Below, in pieces: positions 1 to 6,565 of a stretch of DNA of 7,156 nucleotides. The stretch covers positions 1 through 7,156 of the forward strand of contig DGBL01000224.1 in assembly GCA_002384315.1 (NCBI GenBank), given 5' to 3'. A program made the translations under genes and the position numbers. Each line of letters starts with the position of its first letter. The first letter of the stretch is position 1. Under the pieces are notes generated by a model. That model saw only the letters and a list, made by a program, of their open reading frames with translations. It had not been told where the DNA came from and ran no database searches. The DNA is from Micrococcaceae bacterium UBA4005. GTDB taxonomy: Bacteria; Actinomycetota; Actinomycetes; Actinomycetales; Micrococcaceae.

Positions 1-1
1 G

Positions 2-1495
2 GGGATCGAGGCGCAGACGCTGGCCAACCTGTATCTGGCGATGGAAAACGACCTCACGATCATTCCTGTGCTCAACAAGATCGACCTTCCCGCCGCCCAA
101 CCGGAAAAATACGCCGCCGAGCTGGCTCATCTGATCGGTGGAAACCCCGAGGATGTACTGCAGGTTTCCGGTAAGACCGGGGCTGGTGTCGAAGCGTTGC
201 TGGACAAAATTGTCAAGGACCTGCCAGCACCCCAGGGGAACCCCGACGCGCCAGCCCGCGCCATGATCTTCGATTCCGTCTACGACACCTACCGCGGCGT
301 GGTTACCTATGTGCGGGTTATCGATGGCATGCTGCATCCGCGCGAACGCATCCAGATGATGTCCACCCGCGCTACCCACGAACTGCTCGAGATCGGAGTC
401 AGCTCGCCCGAACCCACGCCGTCCAAAGGGCTCGGTGTCGGAGAGGTGGGCTACCTGATTACTGGGGTGAAGGACGTCCGCCAGTCAAAGGTGGGAGATA
501 CCGTCACCAACTTTGCCAAACCAGCTACTGCATCCCTGCCCGGTTACGCCGACCCGAAGCCGATGGTTTTCTCCGGCCTCTATCCGCTGGACGGCACCGA
601 TTACCCGGTGCTGCGTGATGCGCTGGACAAACTGAAACTCAACGATGCCGCCCTGGTCTACGAGCCAGAAACCTCTGCAGCGCTGGGATTTGGCTTCCGC
701 GTCGGGTTCCTCGGCTTGCTGCACTTGGAAATCGTCCGCGAACGGTTGGAACGCGAATTCAACCTGGACCTGATTTCCACCGCTCCGAATGTTGTGTATG
801 AAGTCACGCTCGAGGACCAACAAGTCATCACTGTGACCAACCCGAGTGAATTTCCGTTGGGAAAGATCAACGCGGTTCGCGAACCCATGGTCGCCGCCAC
901 GATCCTGGCCCCGAACGAGTTCGTCGGTTCGATTATGGAGCTCTGCCAAGGCCGGCGCGGGCAGATGCGCGGTATGGACTACCTCTCCGAAGACAGGGTG
1001 GAGCTTCGCTACTGGATGCCGTTGGCGGAGATCGTCTTCGACTTTTTCGATCTGCTGAAGTCCAAGACCCGCGGTTACGCCTCGCTCGACTGGAAGGCTG
1101 ACGGCGACCAGGTAGCTGACCTCGTCAAAGTGGATATATTGCTTCAGGGAGAGCAAGTCGACGCGTTCAGCGCCATCACCCACCGTGACAAGTCCTATGC
1201 CTATGGCGTCATGATGACCGGAAAACTTCGGGAACTGATTCCCCGGCAGCAGTTCGAAGTGCCCATCCAGGCTGCCATCGGGTCCAGGATCATCGCCAGG
1301 GAAAGCATCCGTGCCATCCGGAAGGATGTGTTGGCGAAATGCTATGGAGGCGATATCACGCGTAAACGCAAGCTGCTGGAGAAGCAGAAAGAGGGCAAGA
1401 AGCGTATGAAAATGGTGGGTCGTGTCGAGGTCCCGCAGGAGGCCTTCATCGCTGCATTGTCCTCCGACGAGTCGAAAGACAAAGCCAAAAAGTGA
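2..1495 (+). CDS. lepA: Elongation factor 4 (LepA), translational GTPase, 5'-truncated
   Basis: LepA/EF4 is a ribosome-associated GTPase related to EF-G, linked in the literature to back-translocation, ribosome biogenesis and rescue of stalled ribosomes. The frame is open from base 2, so the ATG at 41 is internal; 497 residues are visible. Family members are about 600-620 residues, so roughly 120 N-terminal residues (P-loop, switch regions, DxxG) lie outside the window. Visible are the G4 motif NKID (window residues 25-28), the G5-like SGKTG (56-60; the middle residue is more often Ala), then domain II, the EF-G-like domains III and V, and the LepA-specific C-terminal domain. The last carries the basic stretch [16 protein letters not shown] near the end, typical of LepA and absent from EF-G. 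It ends at TGA 1493-1495. hemW starts 54 bases later on the same strand, a neighbour order common in actinobacteria. Identification is very secure. Confidence 0.97.
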   Translation, partial: GIEAQTLANLYLAMENDLTIIPVLNKIDLPAAQPEKYAAELAHLIGGNPEDVLQVSGKTGAGVEALLDKIVKDLPAPQGNPDAPARAMIFDSVYDTYRGVVTYVRVIDGMLHPRERIQMMSTRATHELLEIGVSSPEPTPSKGLGVGEVGYLITGVKDVRQSKVGDTVTNFAKPATASLPGYADPKPMVFSGLYPLDGTDYPVLRDALDKLKLNDAALVYEPETSAALGFGFRVGFLGLLHLEIVRERLEREFNLDLISTAPNVVYEVTLEDQQVITVTNPSEFPLGKINAVREPMVAATILAPNEFVGSIMELCQGRRGQMRGMDYLSEDRVELRYWMPLAEIVFDFFDLLKSKTRGYASLDWKADGDQVADLVKVDILLQGEQVDAFSAITHRDKSYAYGVMMTGKLRELIPRQQFEVPIQAAIGSRIIARESIRAIRKDVLAKCYGGDITRKRKLLEKQKEGKKRMKMVGRVEVPQEAFIAALSSDESKDKAKK

Positions 1496-1549
1496 CATCA
1501 CCCAGGGGTGGCGCCGTCGGCTCCTGCGCTCTGAACAGGTGCGTATCCC

Positions 1550-2779
1550 GTGGCTAGCCTGCTGCCGCTCGGCAGCCCCGCGCCAGCCGATGGCGCGCTT
1601 CCGGCTTCCGCTTTCGACGGCGCAGCAGACAGGGCATTCGGTCTATATGTGCATATCCCCTTTTGCGCGGTCCGGTGCGGATATTGCGACTTCAACACAT
1701 ACACCGCGGCGGAGCTCGGTGGCGGGGGAGCCCGGGACCAGTATGCTGCAGCGGTGCTGCAGGAGCTGGCTGTGGCGCGCACGGTGCTCGCCGCTGCCGG
1801 TCAACCTGCGCGTGCGCTCTCGAGCGTTTTTTTCGGCGGCGGAACTCCCACTCTGCTCCCCGCGTCCGACCTTGCACTAATCCTCCGCACCGCCGTCGGC
1901 TTATGGGGGATTGACACGGATGCGGAAGTCAGCACCGAAGCGAATCCGGATTCGGTGACTAGGGAATCATTGGCGGCCCTCGCCGAGGCCGGTTTCACTA
2001 GGGTGTCCTTCGGCATGCAGTCAGCGGTACCCCATGTGCTGAAGGTCCTGGAGCGCACCCATTCACCCGCCAGCGTGCCCCGGGCAGTCCGATGGGCGCG
2101 GGAGGCAGGCCTAGCCGTGAGCGTCGACTTGATCTATGGAACGCCCGGTGAGTCGGTTGAGGACTGGAGAACTTCCCTGCGGACAGCCCTAGAGCTGAAT
2201 CCCGACCATATATCGGCCTATTCGCTGATCATTGAAGACGGCACAAAACTTGCACGACATATCCGGCGCGGCATTGTCCCACCGATCGACGAGGACGACC
2301 ACGCCGAGAAGTACGTGGTCGCGGATGAAATGTTCCGCCAGGCAGGTCTGGACTGGTACGAGGTGAGTAACTGGTCGCGATCGAGGAAGCAGCAGTGCCG
2401 GCATAACTTGGCCTACTGGAAGGGCTCGGATTGGTGGGGCGCCGGCCCCGGGGCCCATTCGCATGTGGGCGGAGTGCGTTGGTGGAACGTGAAGCATCCC
2501 AGCGCGTATGCGACTGCGCTCCATGAAGGGCGTTCGCCGGCTGCAGGACGGGAAGTTCTCGATGGGGATGCCCGCTATGTGGAGGACATCATGTTGCGTG
2601 CCCGCCTGCGCGAAGGCATCCCGCTGGAACGGCTGAGGCCCGCCGGAATTCAGGCTCTTCCGGAATTATGCGCCGACGCTCTGGTGGAAACAGCGTCCTC
2701 CAGCGGAACCGCCGTCGTGCTCACTGACCGCGGCAGGCTGCTTGCCGACGCCGTCGTCCGCCGTCTGCTACCGGACTGA
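1550..2779 (+). CDS. hemW: HemW, radical SAM heme chaperone (HemN-like)
   Basis: HemW is a cytoplasmic radical-SAM protein that binds heme and is thought to deliver it to membrane hemoproteins; it is often misnamed oxygen-independent coproporphyrinogen III oxidase. The 409-residue product has the 4Fe-4S motif C39-x3-C43-x2-C46 in HIPFCAVRCGYCDF. The residue after D47 is Phe, not the fourth Cys seen in true HemN, which favours HemW. Further family motifs are GGGTPT (96-101), TEANPDS (129-135), RVSFGMQS (151-158), DLIYGTPGES (193-202), YEVSNW (270-275) and HNLAYW (285-290), followed by the C-terminal HemN domain. Length is normal. I chose the GTG at 1550 because the N-terminal LLPLGSPAPADG resembles remembered Arthrobacter homologues; the ribosome binding site is weak (AGG at 1537-1539). 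It may be co-transcribed with lepA. Its stop codon is the loop of a hairpin, facing the convergent DUF4870 gene. Confidence 0.95.
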   Translation: MASLLPLGSPAPADGALPASAFDGAADRAFGLYVHIPFCAVRCGYCDFNTYTAAELGGGGARDQYAAAVLQELAVARTVLAAAGQPARALSSVFFGGGTPTLLPASDLALILRTAVGLWGIDTDAEVSTEANPDSVTRESLAALAEAGFTRVSFGMQSAVPHVLKVLERTHSPASVPRAVRWAREAGLAVSVDLIYGTPGESVEDWRTSLRTALELNPDHISAYSLIIEDGTKLARHIRRGIVPPIDEDDHAEKYVVADEMFRQAGLDWYEVSNWSRSRKQQCRHNLAYWKGSDWWGAGPGAHSHVGGVRWWNVKHPSAYATALHEGRSPAAGREVLDGDARYVEDIMLRARLREGIPLERLRPAGIQALPELCADALVETASSSGTAVVLTDRGRLLADAVVRRLLPD

Positions 2780-2786
2780 GTCCGGT
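2770..2786. terminator. Hairpin centred on the hemW stop codon; possible bidirectional terminator
   Basis: ACCGGAC (2770-2776) and GTCCGGT (2780-2786) form a perfect 7-bp inverted repeat, with the hemW stop codon TGA (2777-2779) as a 3-base loop. It lies between convergent genes, where one hairpin could stop transcription from both sides. No T-tract follows on either strand, so it is not a canonical intrinsic terminator. Terminators without a U-tract are reported in actinobacteria, but function here is inferred from position and pairing only. Confidence 0.35.
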
Positions 2787-2816
2787 GCAAGCGGCCAGCC
2801 GTGGGCGCCGAAAGCG

Positions 2817-3248
2817 TTAGCGGATCAGGCGCAGGTTGTAGTCGTACCGGTAGGGGCGGCCACGGTTGACCTGGATTCCAGCGATCACCGAGTAAACGGT
2901 CAGACCCACCCAGATGAGCGCGTTGACGACGGCGAACAAACCGCCGACGACGGGAAGCAGGGATAAGAGAAGTGCCGCCAGCGCCACTACCGTCGGAGGC
3001 AGCGTGAAGTTGAGGGCTTCCTTGGATTCCTGGGCGGTGAAGGGGCCCCGATCCTTGAAAATCAGGTAGATCACCAGCGAGGGCAGAAACCCCAGAATCC
3101 CCCCGAAATGAGCCAAGGTCGCAAACTGGCGGTCCTCTGAGGCAGTCAGGGGCTGTGCGGAGGAGGGCATCGCCTGATACTCGGGATTCGTAGCCTCCCG
3201 GCCTGCGTCGGGTGCGGGCTGCTCGTGTTGGTCGGCGGTGTTGGACAA
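2817..3248 (-). CDS. DUF4870 domain-containing small membrane protein
   Basis: This 143-residue protein matches the DUF4870 (Tic20-like) pattern; its function is unknown. Residues 1-40 are hydrophilic, rich in Pro, Ala and Gln, and probably cytoplasmic and disordered. A hydrophobic segment at 48-64 (FGGILGFLPSLVIYLIF) is followed by KDRGPF and the family core QESKEALNF (73-81). Two further membrane segments lie at about 83-98 and 104-125, and the tail (RGRPYRYDYNLRLIR) is basic and tyrosine-rich. No signal peptide is seen. The start is TTG at 3248: it is preceded at 5 bases by a good ribosome binding site, and no in-frame ATG precedes the domain. The ATG at 3267 is in another frame. The gene lies 75 bases downstream of DUF3097 on the same strand, so the two could share a transcript, although a -10-like site lies between them. 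It ends at TAA 2817-2819. Confidence 0.88.
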   Translation of the reverse strand: MSNTADQHEQPAPDAGREATNPEYQAMPSSAQPLTASEDRQFATLAHFGGILGFLPSLVIYLIFKDRGPFTAQESKEALNFTLPPTVVALAALLLSLLPVVGGLFAVVNALIWVGLTVYSVIAGIQVNRGRPYRYDYNLRLIR

Positions 3249-3253
3249 CGGAA

Positions 3254-3260
3254 TTCCTTT
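3254..3260 (-). promoter_or_regulatory. Ribosome binding site of the DUF4870 gene
   Basis: The minus strand reads AAAGGAA here, 5 bases before the TTG at 3248-3246. It supports TTG as the start and is the main reason to accept a non-ATG initiation codon for this gene. Confidence 0.65.
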
Positions 3261-3287
3261 TCAACATGCTGCTGGTGCGTGGTGATG

Positions 3288-3295
3288 ATTATCTA
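3288..3295 (-). promoter_or_regulatory. Possible -10 element for the DUF4870 gene
   Basis: The minus strand reads TAGATAAT in the 75-base gap between DUF3097 and DUF4870. It is AT-rich in a GC-rich surrounding and contains GATAAT, one base from the TATAAT consensus. Transcription would start near 3281, giving a leader of roughly 30 bases. No convincing -35 hexamer stands 16-18 bases upstream, so this is a weak call. If real, DUF4870 has its own promoter in addition to any read-through from DUF3097. Confidence 0.3.
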
Positions 3296-3323
3296 AGGGT
3301 ACTTCCAGATCGTGCGGCCTGCA

Positions 3324-4202
3324 TCACCGGGCTGGCGGGAGCGGTGCCGTTCGATCGTCCACGCCAGCAGTGAGGAAGTCGATCACTTCTTCCACCCGAC
3401 CGAGGAGCGAGGGCTCCAGATCCGCGTATGTGCTAACCGCTCCGAGCACACGTTGCCATCCGTGGGCTACGTCCCGCTGGTCGGCGTTGGGCCAGCCCAG
3501 CGCTGCCAGTACACCGGTCTTCCAGTCCTGGCCACGGGGAATTACCGGCCAGCTCCCAAAGCCAAGAGTCGAGGGTTTTACTGCCTGCCAGACATCGATG
3601 TACGGGTGGCCAACAATCAGCACATTCCCGTGTGCGCCGCGGACTGACATGGCCTCCTGCGCGATGCGGGCCTCCTTGGTCCCGGGGAGCAGATGGTCGA
3701 CCAGAATTCCAAGCCGCCGTGACGGGCCCGGGTCGAAGGCGCTGACCATACCCTTGAGATCGTCGATTCCGTGGAGTGGTTCGACGACTATCCCCTCATG
3801 GCGCAGGTCGTCCCCCCAGACTTTTTCCACGAGTTCGGCGTCGTGCTTGCCCTCGACCCAGATGCGGCTGGCCCGGGCCACCCGTGCACGGCTAGTGGGC
3901 GCCTTGACCGACCCTGATGCAGTGCGGCGACTACCCGACATCGTGCTCGACTGCGGCGCAATCACCTCCACTGGATTCCCGTCGACCAGGAACCCGTACC
4001 CAATACGGAAGCTCCGCCTTTTACCTTTCCGGTCCTCAAGGACCATCAGGTGCAGGCCACCGGATTTTTCGACCCGGACGACGGCGCCCACAAATCCGGT
4101 CTGGACGTCTTCGAGTACTAGGTTCGGCTGCGCTGGTACCTGCGGCAGCGCTACACTCCGGGGTGCGGAAATATCCTGTGGACCCCACGTGAATCCGGCC
4201 AC
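3324..4202 (-). CDS. DUF3097 family protein, function unknown, Toprim-like signature
   Basis: This is an actinobacterial DUF3097 protein, 292 residues from the chosen start. Residues about 28-80 form a conserved N-terminal region (FVGAVVRVEKSGG at 37-49, then LEDRKGK) that looks like a small beta domain. A Ser/Arg/Ala-rich linker covers about 84-110. A second domain begins at IWVEGKHDAELVEKV (114-128) and continues with GILVDHLLPGTKE (165-177), VLIVGHPYIDVWQ (194-206) and DLEPSLLGRVEEVIDFL (261-277). The glutamate in VEGKHD (E117) followed about 50 residues later by VDHL (D169) resembles a Toprim fold; this is my inference. No assigned function is known to me. Starts are uncertain: in-frame GTGs at 4202, 4214 and 4220, and TTG at 4253, all lack a good ribosome binding site. 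I chose 4202 because remembered homologues begin about five residues before WGPQ. The frame stays open to 4562, across CIRCE and the hrcA start, but that extension is unlike the family. Stop is TGA 3326-3324. Confidence 0.87.
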   Translation of the reverse strand: MAGFTWGPQDISAPRSVALPQVPAQPNLVLEDVQTGFVGAVVRVEKSGGLHLMVLEDRKGKRRSFRIGYGFLVDGNPVEVIAPQSSTMSGSRRTASGSVKAPTSRARVARASRIWVEGKHDAELVEKVWGDDLRHEGIVVEPLHGIDDLKGMVSAFDPGPSRRLGILVDHLLPGTKEARIAQEAMSVRGAHGNVLIVGHPYIDVWQAVKPSTLGFGSWPVIPRGQDWKTGVLAALGWPNADQRDVAHGWQRVLGAVSTYADLEPSLLGRVEEVIDFLTAGVDDRTAPLPPAR

Positions 4203-4277
4203 TATCGAACCCACTTTCACAGCCCAGCGCGCGGATTCGGCCGGTTTTTCCAATGCTAACAATTCTTCCGGACGTAC

Positions 4278-4283
4278 TAGACT
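4278..4283 (+). promoter_or_regulatory. Possible -10 element of the hrcA promoter
   Basis: TAGACT matches the TATAAT consensus at four positions, including the critical second A and final T. It abuts the left arm of CIRCE, so transcription would begin inside the operator, near 4290, which fits repression by HrcA. The hexamer 17 bases upstream (GCTAAC, 4255-4260) is a poor -35, so the call rests on the -10 and its position. Confidence 0.3.
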
Positions 4284-4309
4284 TAGCACTTGGGCGTGTT
4301 GAGTGCTAA
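4283..4309. promoter_or_regulatory. CIRCE operator (HrcA binding site)
   Basis: TTAGCACTT (4283-4291), a 9-base spacer (4292-4300), then GAGTGCTAA (4301-4309). The consensus CIRCE is TTAGCACTC-N9-GAGTGCTAA, so 17 of 18 arm bases match, with one mismatch at the inner end of the left arm, and spacer length is exact. CIRCE is bound by the HrcA repressor, and hrcA itself starts 54 bases downstream, so this is an autoregulatory site for hrcA and the genes behind it. It also lies about 80 bases upstream of the chosen DUF3097 start on the other strand, so it might affect that gene too; the sequence does not show whether it does. Confidence 0.95.
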
Positions 4310-4351
4310 ACAATTTTCTGTACTCAAACGCACGATATCCATAATTCCGCG

Positions 4352-4359
4352 GGAGGTGA
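4352..4359 (+). promoter_or_regulatory. Strong ribosome binding site of hrcA
   Basis: GGAGGTGA is an almost ideal Shine-Dalgarno sequence; the GGAGG core stands 7 bases before GTG 4364. It fixes the hrcA start as GTG. Confidence 0.85.
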
Positions 4360-4363
4360 AAAG

Positions 4364-5377
4364 GTGAGCGAACCACGTCGCTTGGAGGTCTTGAGGGCCA
4401 TTGTCGAAGACTATGTGCACTCCCGGGAGCCGGTCGGATCCAAGGCGCTCGTTGACCGGCACCATCTGGGCGTATCTTCGGCGACAATCCGCAACGACAT
4501 GGCGGTTCTGGAGGAGGAGGGGTTGATAACAGCTCCCCACACCAGCGCTGGACGGATCCCAACGGACAAGGGCTACCGGTTGTTCGTGGACCGTATCTCC
4601 GAGGTCAAACCGCTCTCTGGACCGGAAAAGCGTGCAATCCAGAGTCTGCTCGAGGGTGCAGAAGACCTTGAGGATGTCATTGATCGCACGGTCCGTATCC
4701 TCGCGCAGCTCACCAATCAGGTTGCTGTGGTTCAGTTCCCTCGCCTAGGGAACGCCGCCGTGCGGCATATCGAATTTGTCCTCCTAGCCCCCCAACAGGT
4801 TTTGGTGGTGCTGATCGCAACCAGTGGCGTGGTGCAGCAGCGCGTGGTACCTCTTGGACAGACTGTCGCCGAAGCGGATCTGGCCGACCTGAAACAGCAT
4901 TTCCTCGGAGCTCTGGCTGGGATCACCCTCTCGGCGCTTCCGCGGGAGTCGCCGCACGCCGTGGCCTCGCTGCCGCAGGGAATACGCCCTGTGGGGCATG
5001 TGTTGGCATCGGTACTCGAGCAGCTCGCGTCAATGGGGCGCGAAGACCGGATCGTCATGGCAGGCACAGCGAACCTTGCGCGCTCCACTGTGGATTTTCC
5101 GCTCAGTATCGGACCGGTACTCGAGGCGTTGGAGGAACAAGTGGTGATGTTGCGACTCCTGACCGAAATGGAGCAGGATGCGCGTGGCGTCTCCGTGCGA
5201 ATAGGCCACGAGAACCCTTACGGTGGGTTATCCGAGGCTTCCGTCATTGCAACGGGTTACGGACCGGATGCGCTGGCGAAACTAGGTATCCTCGGACCGA
5301 CCCGGATGGACTATCCAACATCCATGGCAGCGGTGCGGGCAGTGGCCCGCTATCTTTCGCGCATACTTGCCGACTAG
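4364..5377 (+). CDS. hrcA: HrcA, heat-inducible transcription repressor
   Basis: HrcA represses class I heat-shock genes by binding CIRCE as a dimer. In Bacillus its activity depends on the GroE chaperonin, so unfolded protein load titrates GroE away and derepresses the regulon. The 337-residue product has the expected length. Residues 1-75 form the winged helix-turn-helix: RRLEVLRAIVEDY (5-17), EPVGSKAL (22-29), the recognition region VSSATIRNDMAVLEEEGL (37-54), and HTSAGRIPTDKGYR (59-72), all highly typical. The remainder is the GAF-like and dimerisation part, with LTNQVAVVQFP and, near the C-terminus, IGHENPYGGLSEASVIATGY. The GTG start is fixed by a strong ribosome binding site. A CIRCE upstream implies autoregulation. 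dnaJ2 follows after 58 bases in the same direction with no obvious terminator between, so an hrcA-dnaJ2 operon is likely, as is usual in actinobacteria. It ends at TAG 5375-5377. Confidence 0.97.
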   Translation: MSEPRRLEVLRAIVEDYVHSREPVGSKALVDRHHLGVSSATIRNDMAVLEEEGLITAPHTSAGRIPTDKGYRLFVDRISEVKPLSGPEKRAIQSLLEGAEDLEDVIDRTVRILAQLTNQVAVVQFPRLGNAAVRHIEFVLLAPQQVLVVLIATSGVVQQRVVPLGQTVAEADLADLKQHFLGALAGITLSALPRESPHAVASLPQGIRPVGHVLASVLEQLASMGREDRIVMAGTANLARSTVDFPLSIGPVLEALEEQVVMLRLLTEMEQDARGVSVRIGHENPYGGLSEASVIATGYGPDALAKLGILGPTRMDYPTSMAAVRAVARYLSRILAD

Positions 5378-5417
5378 CTTTGGCCATTATGCGGAATCGA
5401 ACGTATCGACAATCGAC

Positions 5418-5427
5418 AGGAAGTGAT
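5418..5427 (+). promoter_or_regulatory. Ribosome binding site of dnaJ2, long spacing
   Basis: AGGAAGTGAT differs by one base from the extended Shine-Dalgarno AGGAGGTGAT. The AGGAAG core ends 12 bases before GTG 5436, longer than usual. An in-frame TGA at 5424-5426 excludes any earlier start, so GTG 5436 stands. A second short AGGA directly abuts the start. Confidence 0.5.
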
Positions 5428-5435
5428 GGGCAGGA

Positions 5436-6563
5436 GTGAGTAATCACTATGAAGCGCTCGGCGTAGCGCAGGACGCAACCGGCGAGGAAATCAAGAAGGC
5501 CTACCGGAAACTGGCGCGCAAGCTTCATCCAGATGTGAACACCGAGCCGACTGCGTCGGACGAGTTTAAACGGGTCAGCCATGCTTACGAGGTGCTCTCG
5601 GATCCGAACAAGCGACGGATCTACGACACGACTGGCAACGAAAATGGCAACGATAACGGGTTCGGGGGCGGGTATTCCGGACAAGGTTTCGCATTCCAGG
5701 ATATCTTTGACAGCTTCTTCGGCGGTTCGGGTGGAGGCGGCGCCCCCTCTCGGGTCCGGCGCGGCCAGGACGCGCTGATCAACCTGCGCGTCGATCTCAA
5801 AGAGGCGGTGTTCGGCGGCGCCAAGAAAATCGACGTCGAAACAGCCGTCGTGTGCCCCAGCTGCGAGGGGTCGTGCTGCCAGCCCGGCACAGCTCCGCGC
5901 ACCTGTGATATCTGCCGTGGAGCCGGTCAGGTTCAGCGCGCCGTCCGCTCAATTCTCGGCCAGGTGATGACAAGCGCGCCGTGCGGTTCCTGCCGGGGAT
6001 TCGGAACTATCATTCCCTCTCCCTGCCATGAATGCAGTGGCGAAGGGCGTGTCCGGGCGCGGCGAAGCCTGAACATCAAGGTTCCAGCCGGGGTGGCGAC
6101 CGGGACCCGGATCCAGCTCAGCGGGCAGGGTGAAGCCGGGCCAGCGGGCGGACCGCTGGGCGATCTCTATGTGGAAATCCGCGTCGCCTCGGATCCGACA
6201 TATCTTCGCGATGGCGACGATCTACATGTCACGCTCAGCATTCCGATGACCGCGGCAGCCCTGGGGACGACCGTTGAGTTGGATACTTTCGACGGTATGC
6301 GGGAACTTGCTGTGCGGACGGGGGCCCAGTCCGGGGAAATCATCACGCTGCGCGGCCTCGGTGTTACCCACCTGCGCGGAAGCGGCCGGGGGGACCTGCG
6401 CGTGCATGTCAATGTCGAAACCCCCCGGAATCTCGATCCGGCCCAGGAGGACCTGCTCCGGCAGCTCGCAACACTCCGTGGCGAGGAAGCGCCGGAAGGT
6501 CAGCTCGCCAGCAGCGGCTCCGGTGTCTTTGCGCGTCTACGGGAGCGACTGGGAAACCGGTAA
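5436..6563 (+). CDS. dnaJ2: DnaJ2, Hsp40 co-chaperone of DnaK (type I DnaJ)
   Basis: DnaJ stimulates the ATPase of DnaK and delivers unfolded substrates to it in the cytoplasm. The 375-residue product has all type I parts in order: J domain (about 4-66) with HPD at 31-33; Gly/Phe-rich region (about 75-102, e.g. [17 protein letters not shown]); a zinc-binding cysteine-rich domain with four repeats, CPSCEGSC (140-147), CDICRGAG (157-164), CGSCRGFG (183-190) and CHECSGEG (197-204); then the C-terminal substrate-binding domains ([29 protein letters not shown]). The first zinc repeat ends in Cys rather than Gly and is followed by another Cys. The location next to hrcA and away from dnaK-grpE marks it as the second actinobacterial DnaJ, expected under HrcA/CIRCE control, whereas the dnaK operon is usually under HspR. 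The GTG start is the first possible one in the frame. rsmE starts two bases after the TAA stop. Confidence 0.97.
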   Translation: MSNHYEALGVAQDATGEEIKKAYRKLARKLHPDVNTEPTASDEFKRVSHAYEVLSDPNKRRIYDTTGNENGNDNGFGGGYSGQGFAFQDIFDSFFGGSGGGGAPSRVRRGQDALINLRVDLKEAVFGGAKKIDVETAVVCPSCEGSCCQPGTAPRTCDICRGAGQVQRAVRSILGQVMTSAPCGSCRGFGTIIPSPCHECSGEGRVRARRSLNIKVPAGVATGTRIQLSGQGEAGPAGGPLGDLYVEIRVASDPTYLRDGDDLHVTLSIPMTAAALGTTVELDTFDGMRELAVRTGAQSGEIITLRGLGVTHLRGSGRGDLRVHVNVETPRNLDPAQEDLLRQLATLRGEEAPEGQLASSGSGVFARLRERLGNR

Positions 6564-6565
6564 CC

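Noticed and set aside
485..1501. Long minus-strand open frame (338 residues) opposite lepA
   Set aside because: It is antisense to a highly conserved lepA frame, has no recognisable family, and long antisense frames are expected in high-GC coding DNA.
1499..1510. CACCC-AG-GGGTG inverted repeat just after the lepA stop
   Set aside because: The loop would be only 2 bases (or the stem 4 bp), with no T-tract. It is too small to call a terminator.
2650..3267. Minus-strand frame of 205 residues starting at ATG 3267
   Set aside because: It overlaps DUF4870 in another frame and the end of hemW, and gives an Arg/Ser/Pro-rich product with no motifs. The ribosome binding site serves the TTG at 3248.
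3370..4302. Plus-strand open frame (310 residues) opposite DUF3097, ending inside CIRCE
   Set aside because: The translation is Ser/Arg/Pro-rich without family motifs, while the opposite strand carries a clear DUF3097 protein.
4203..4562. N-terminal extension of DUF3097 up to 4562
   Set aside because: It would run through CIRCE and the start of hrcA, and its translated sequence is low-complexity Pro/Arg-rich and unlike the family. Only a start near 4202-4253 is plausible.
5395..5416. Three ATCGA copies between hrcA and dnaJ2
   Set aside because: The copies are 5 bases long with irregular spacing and no matching known operator. Chance is sufficient explanation.
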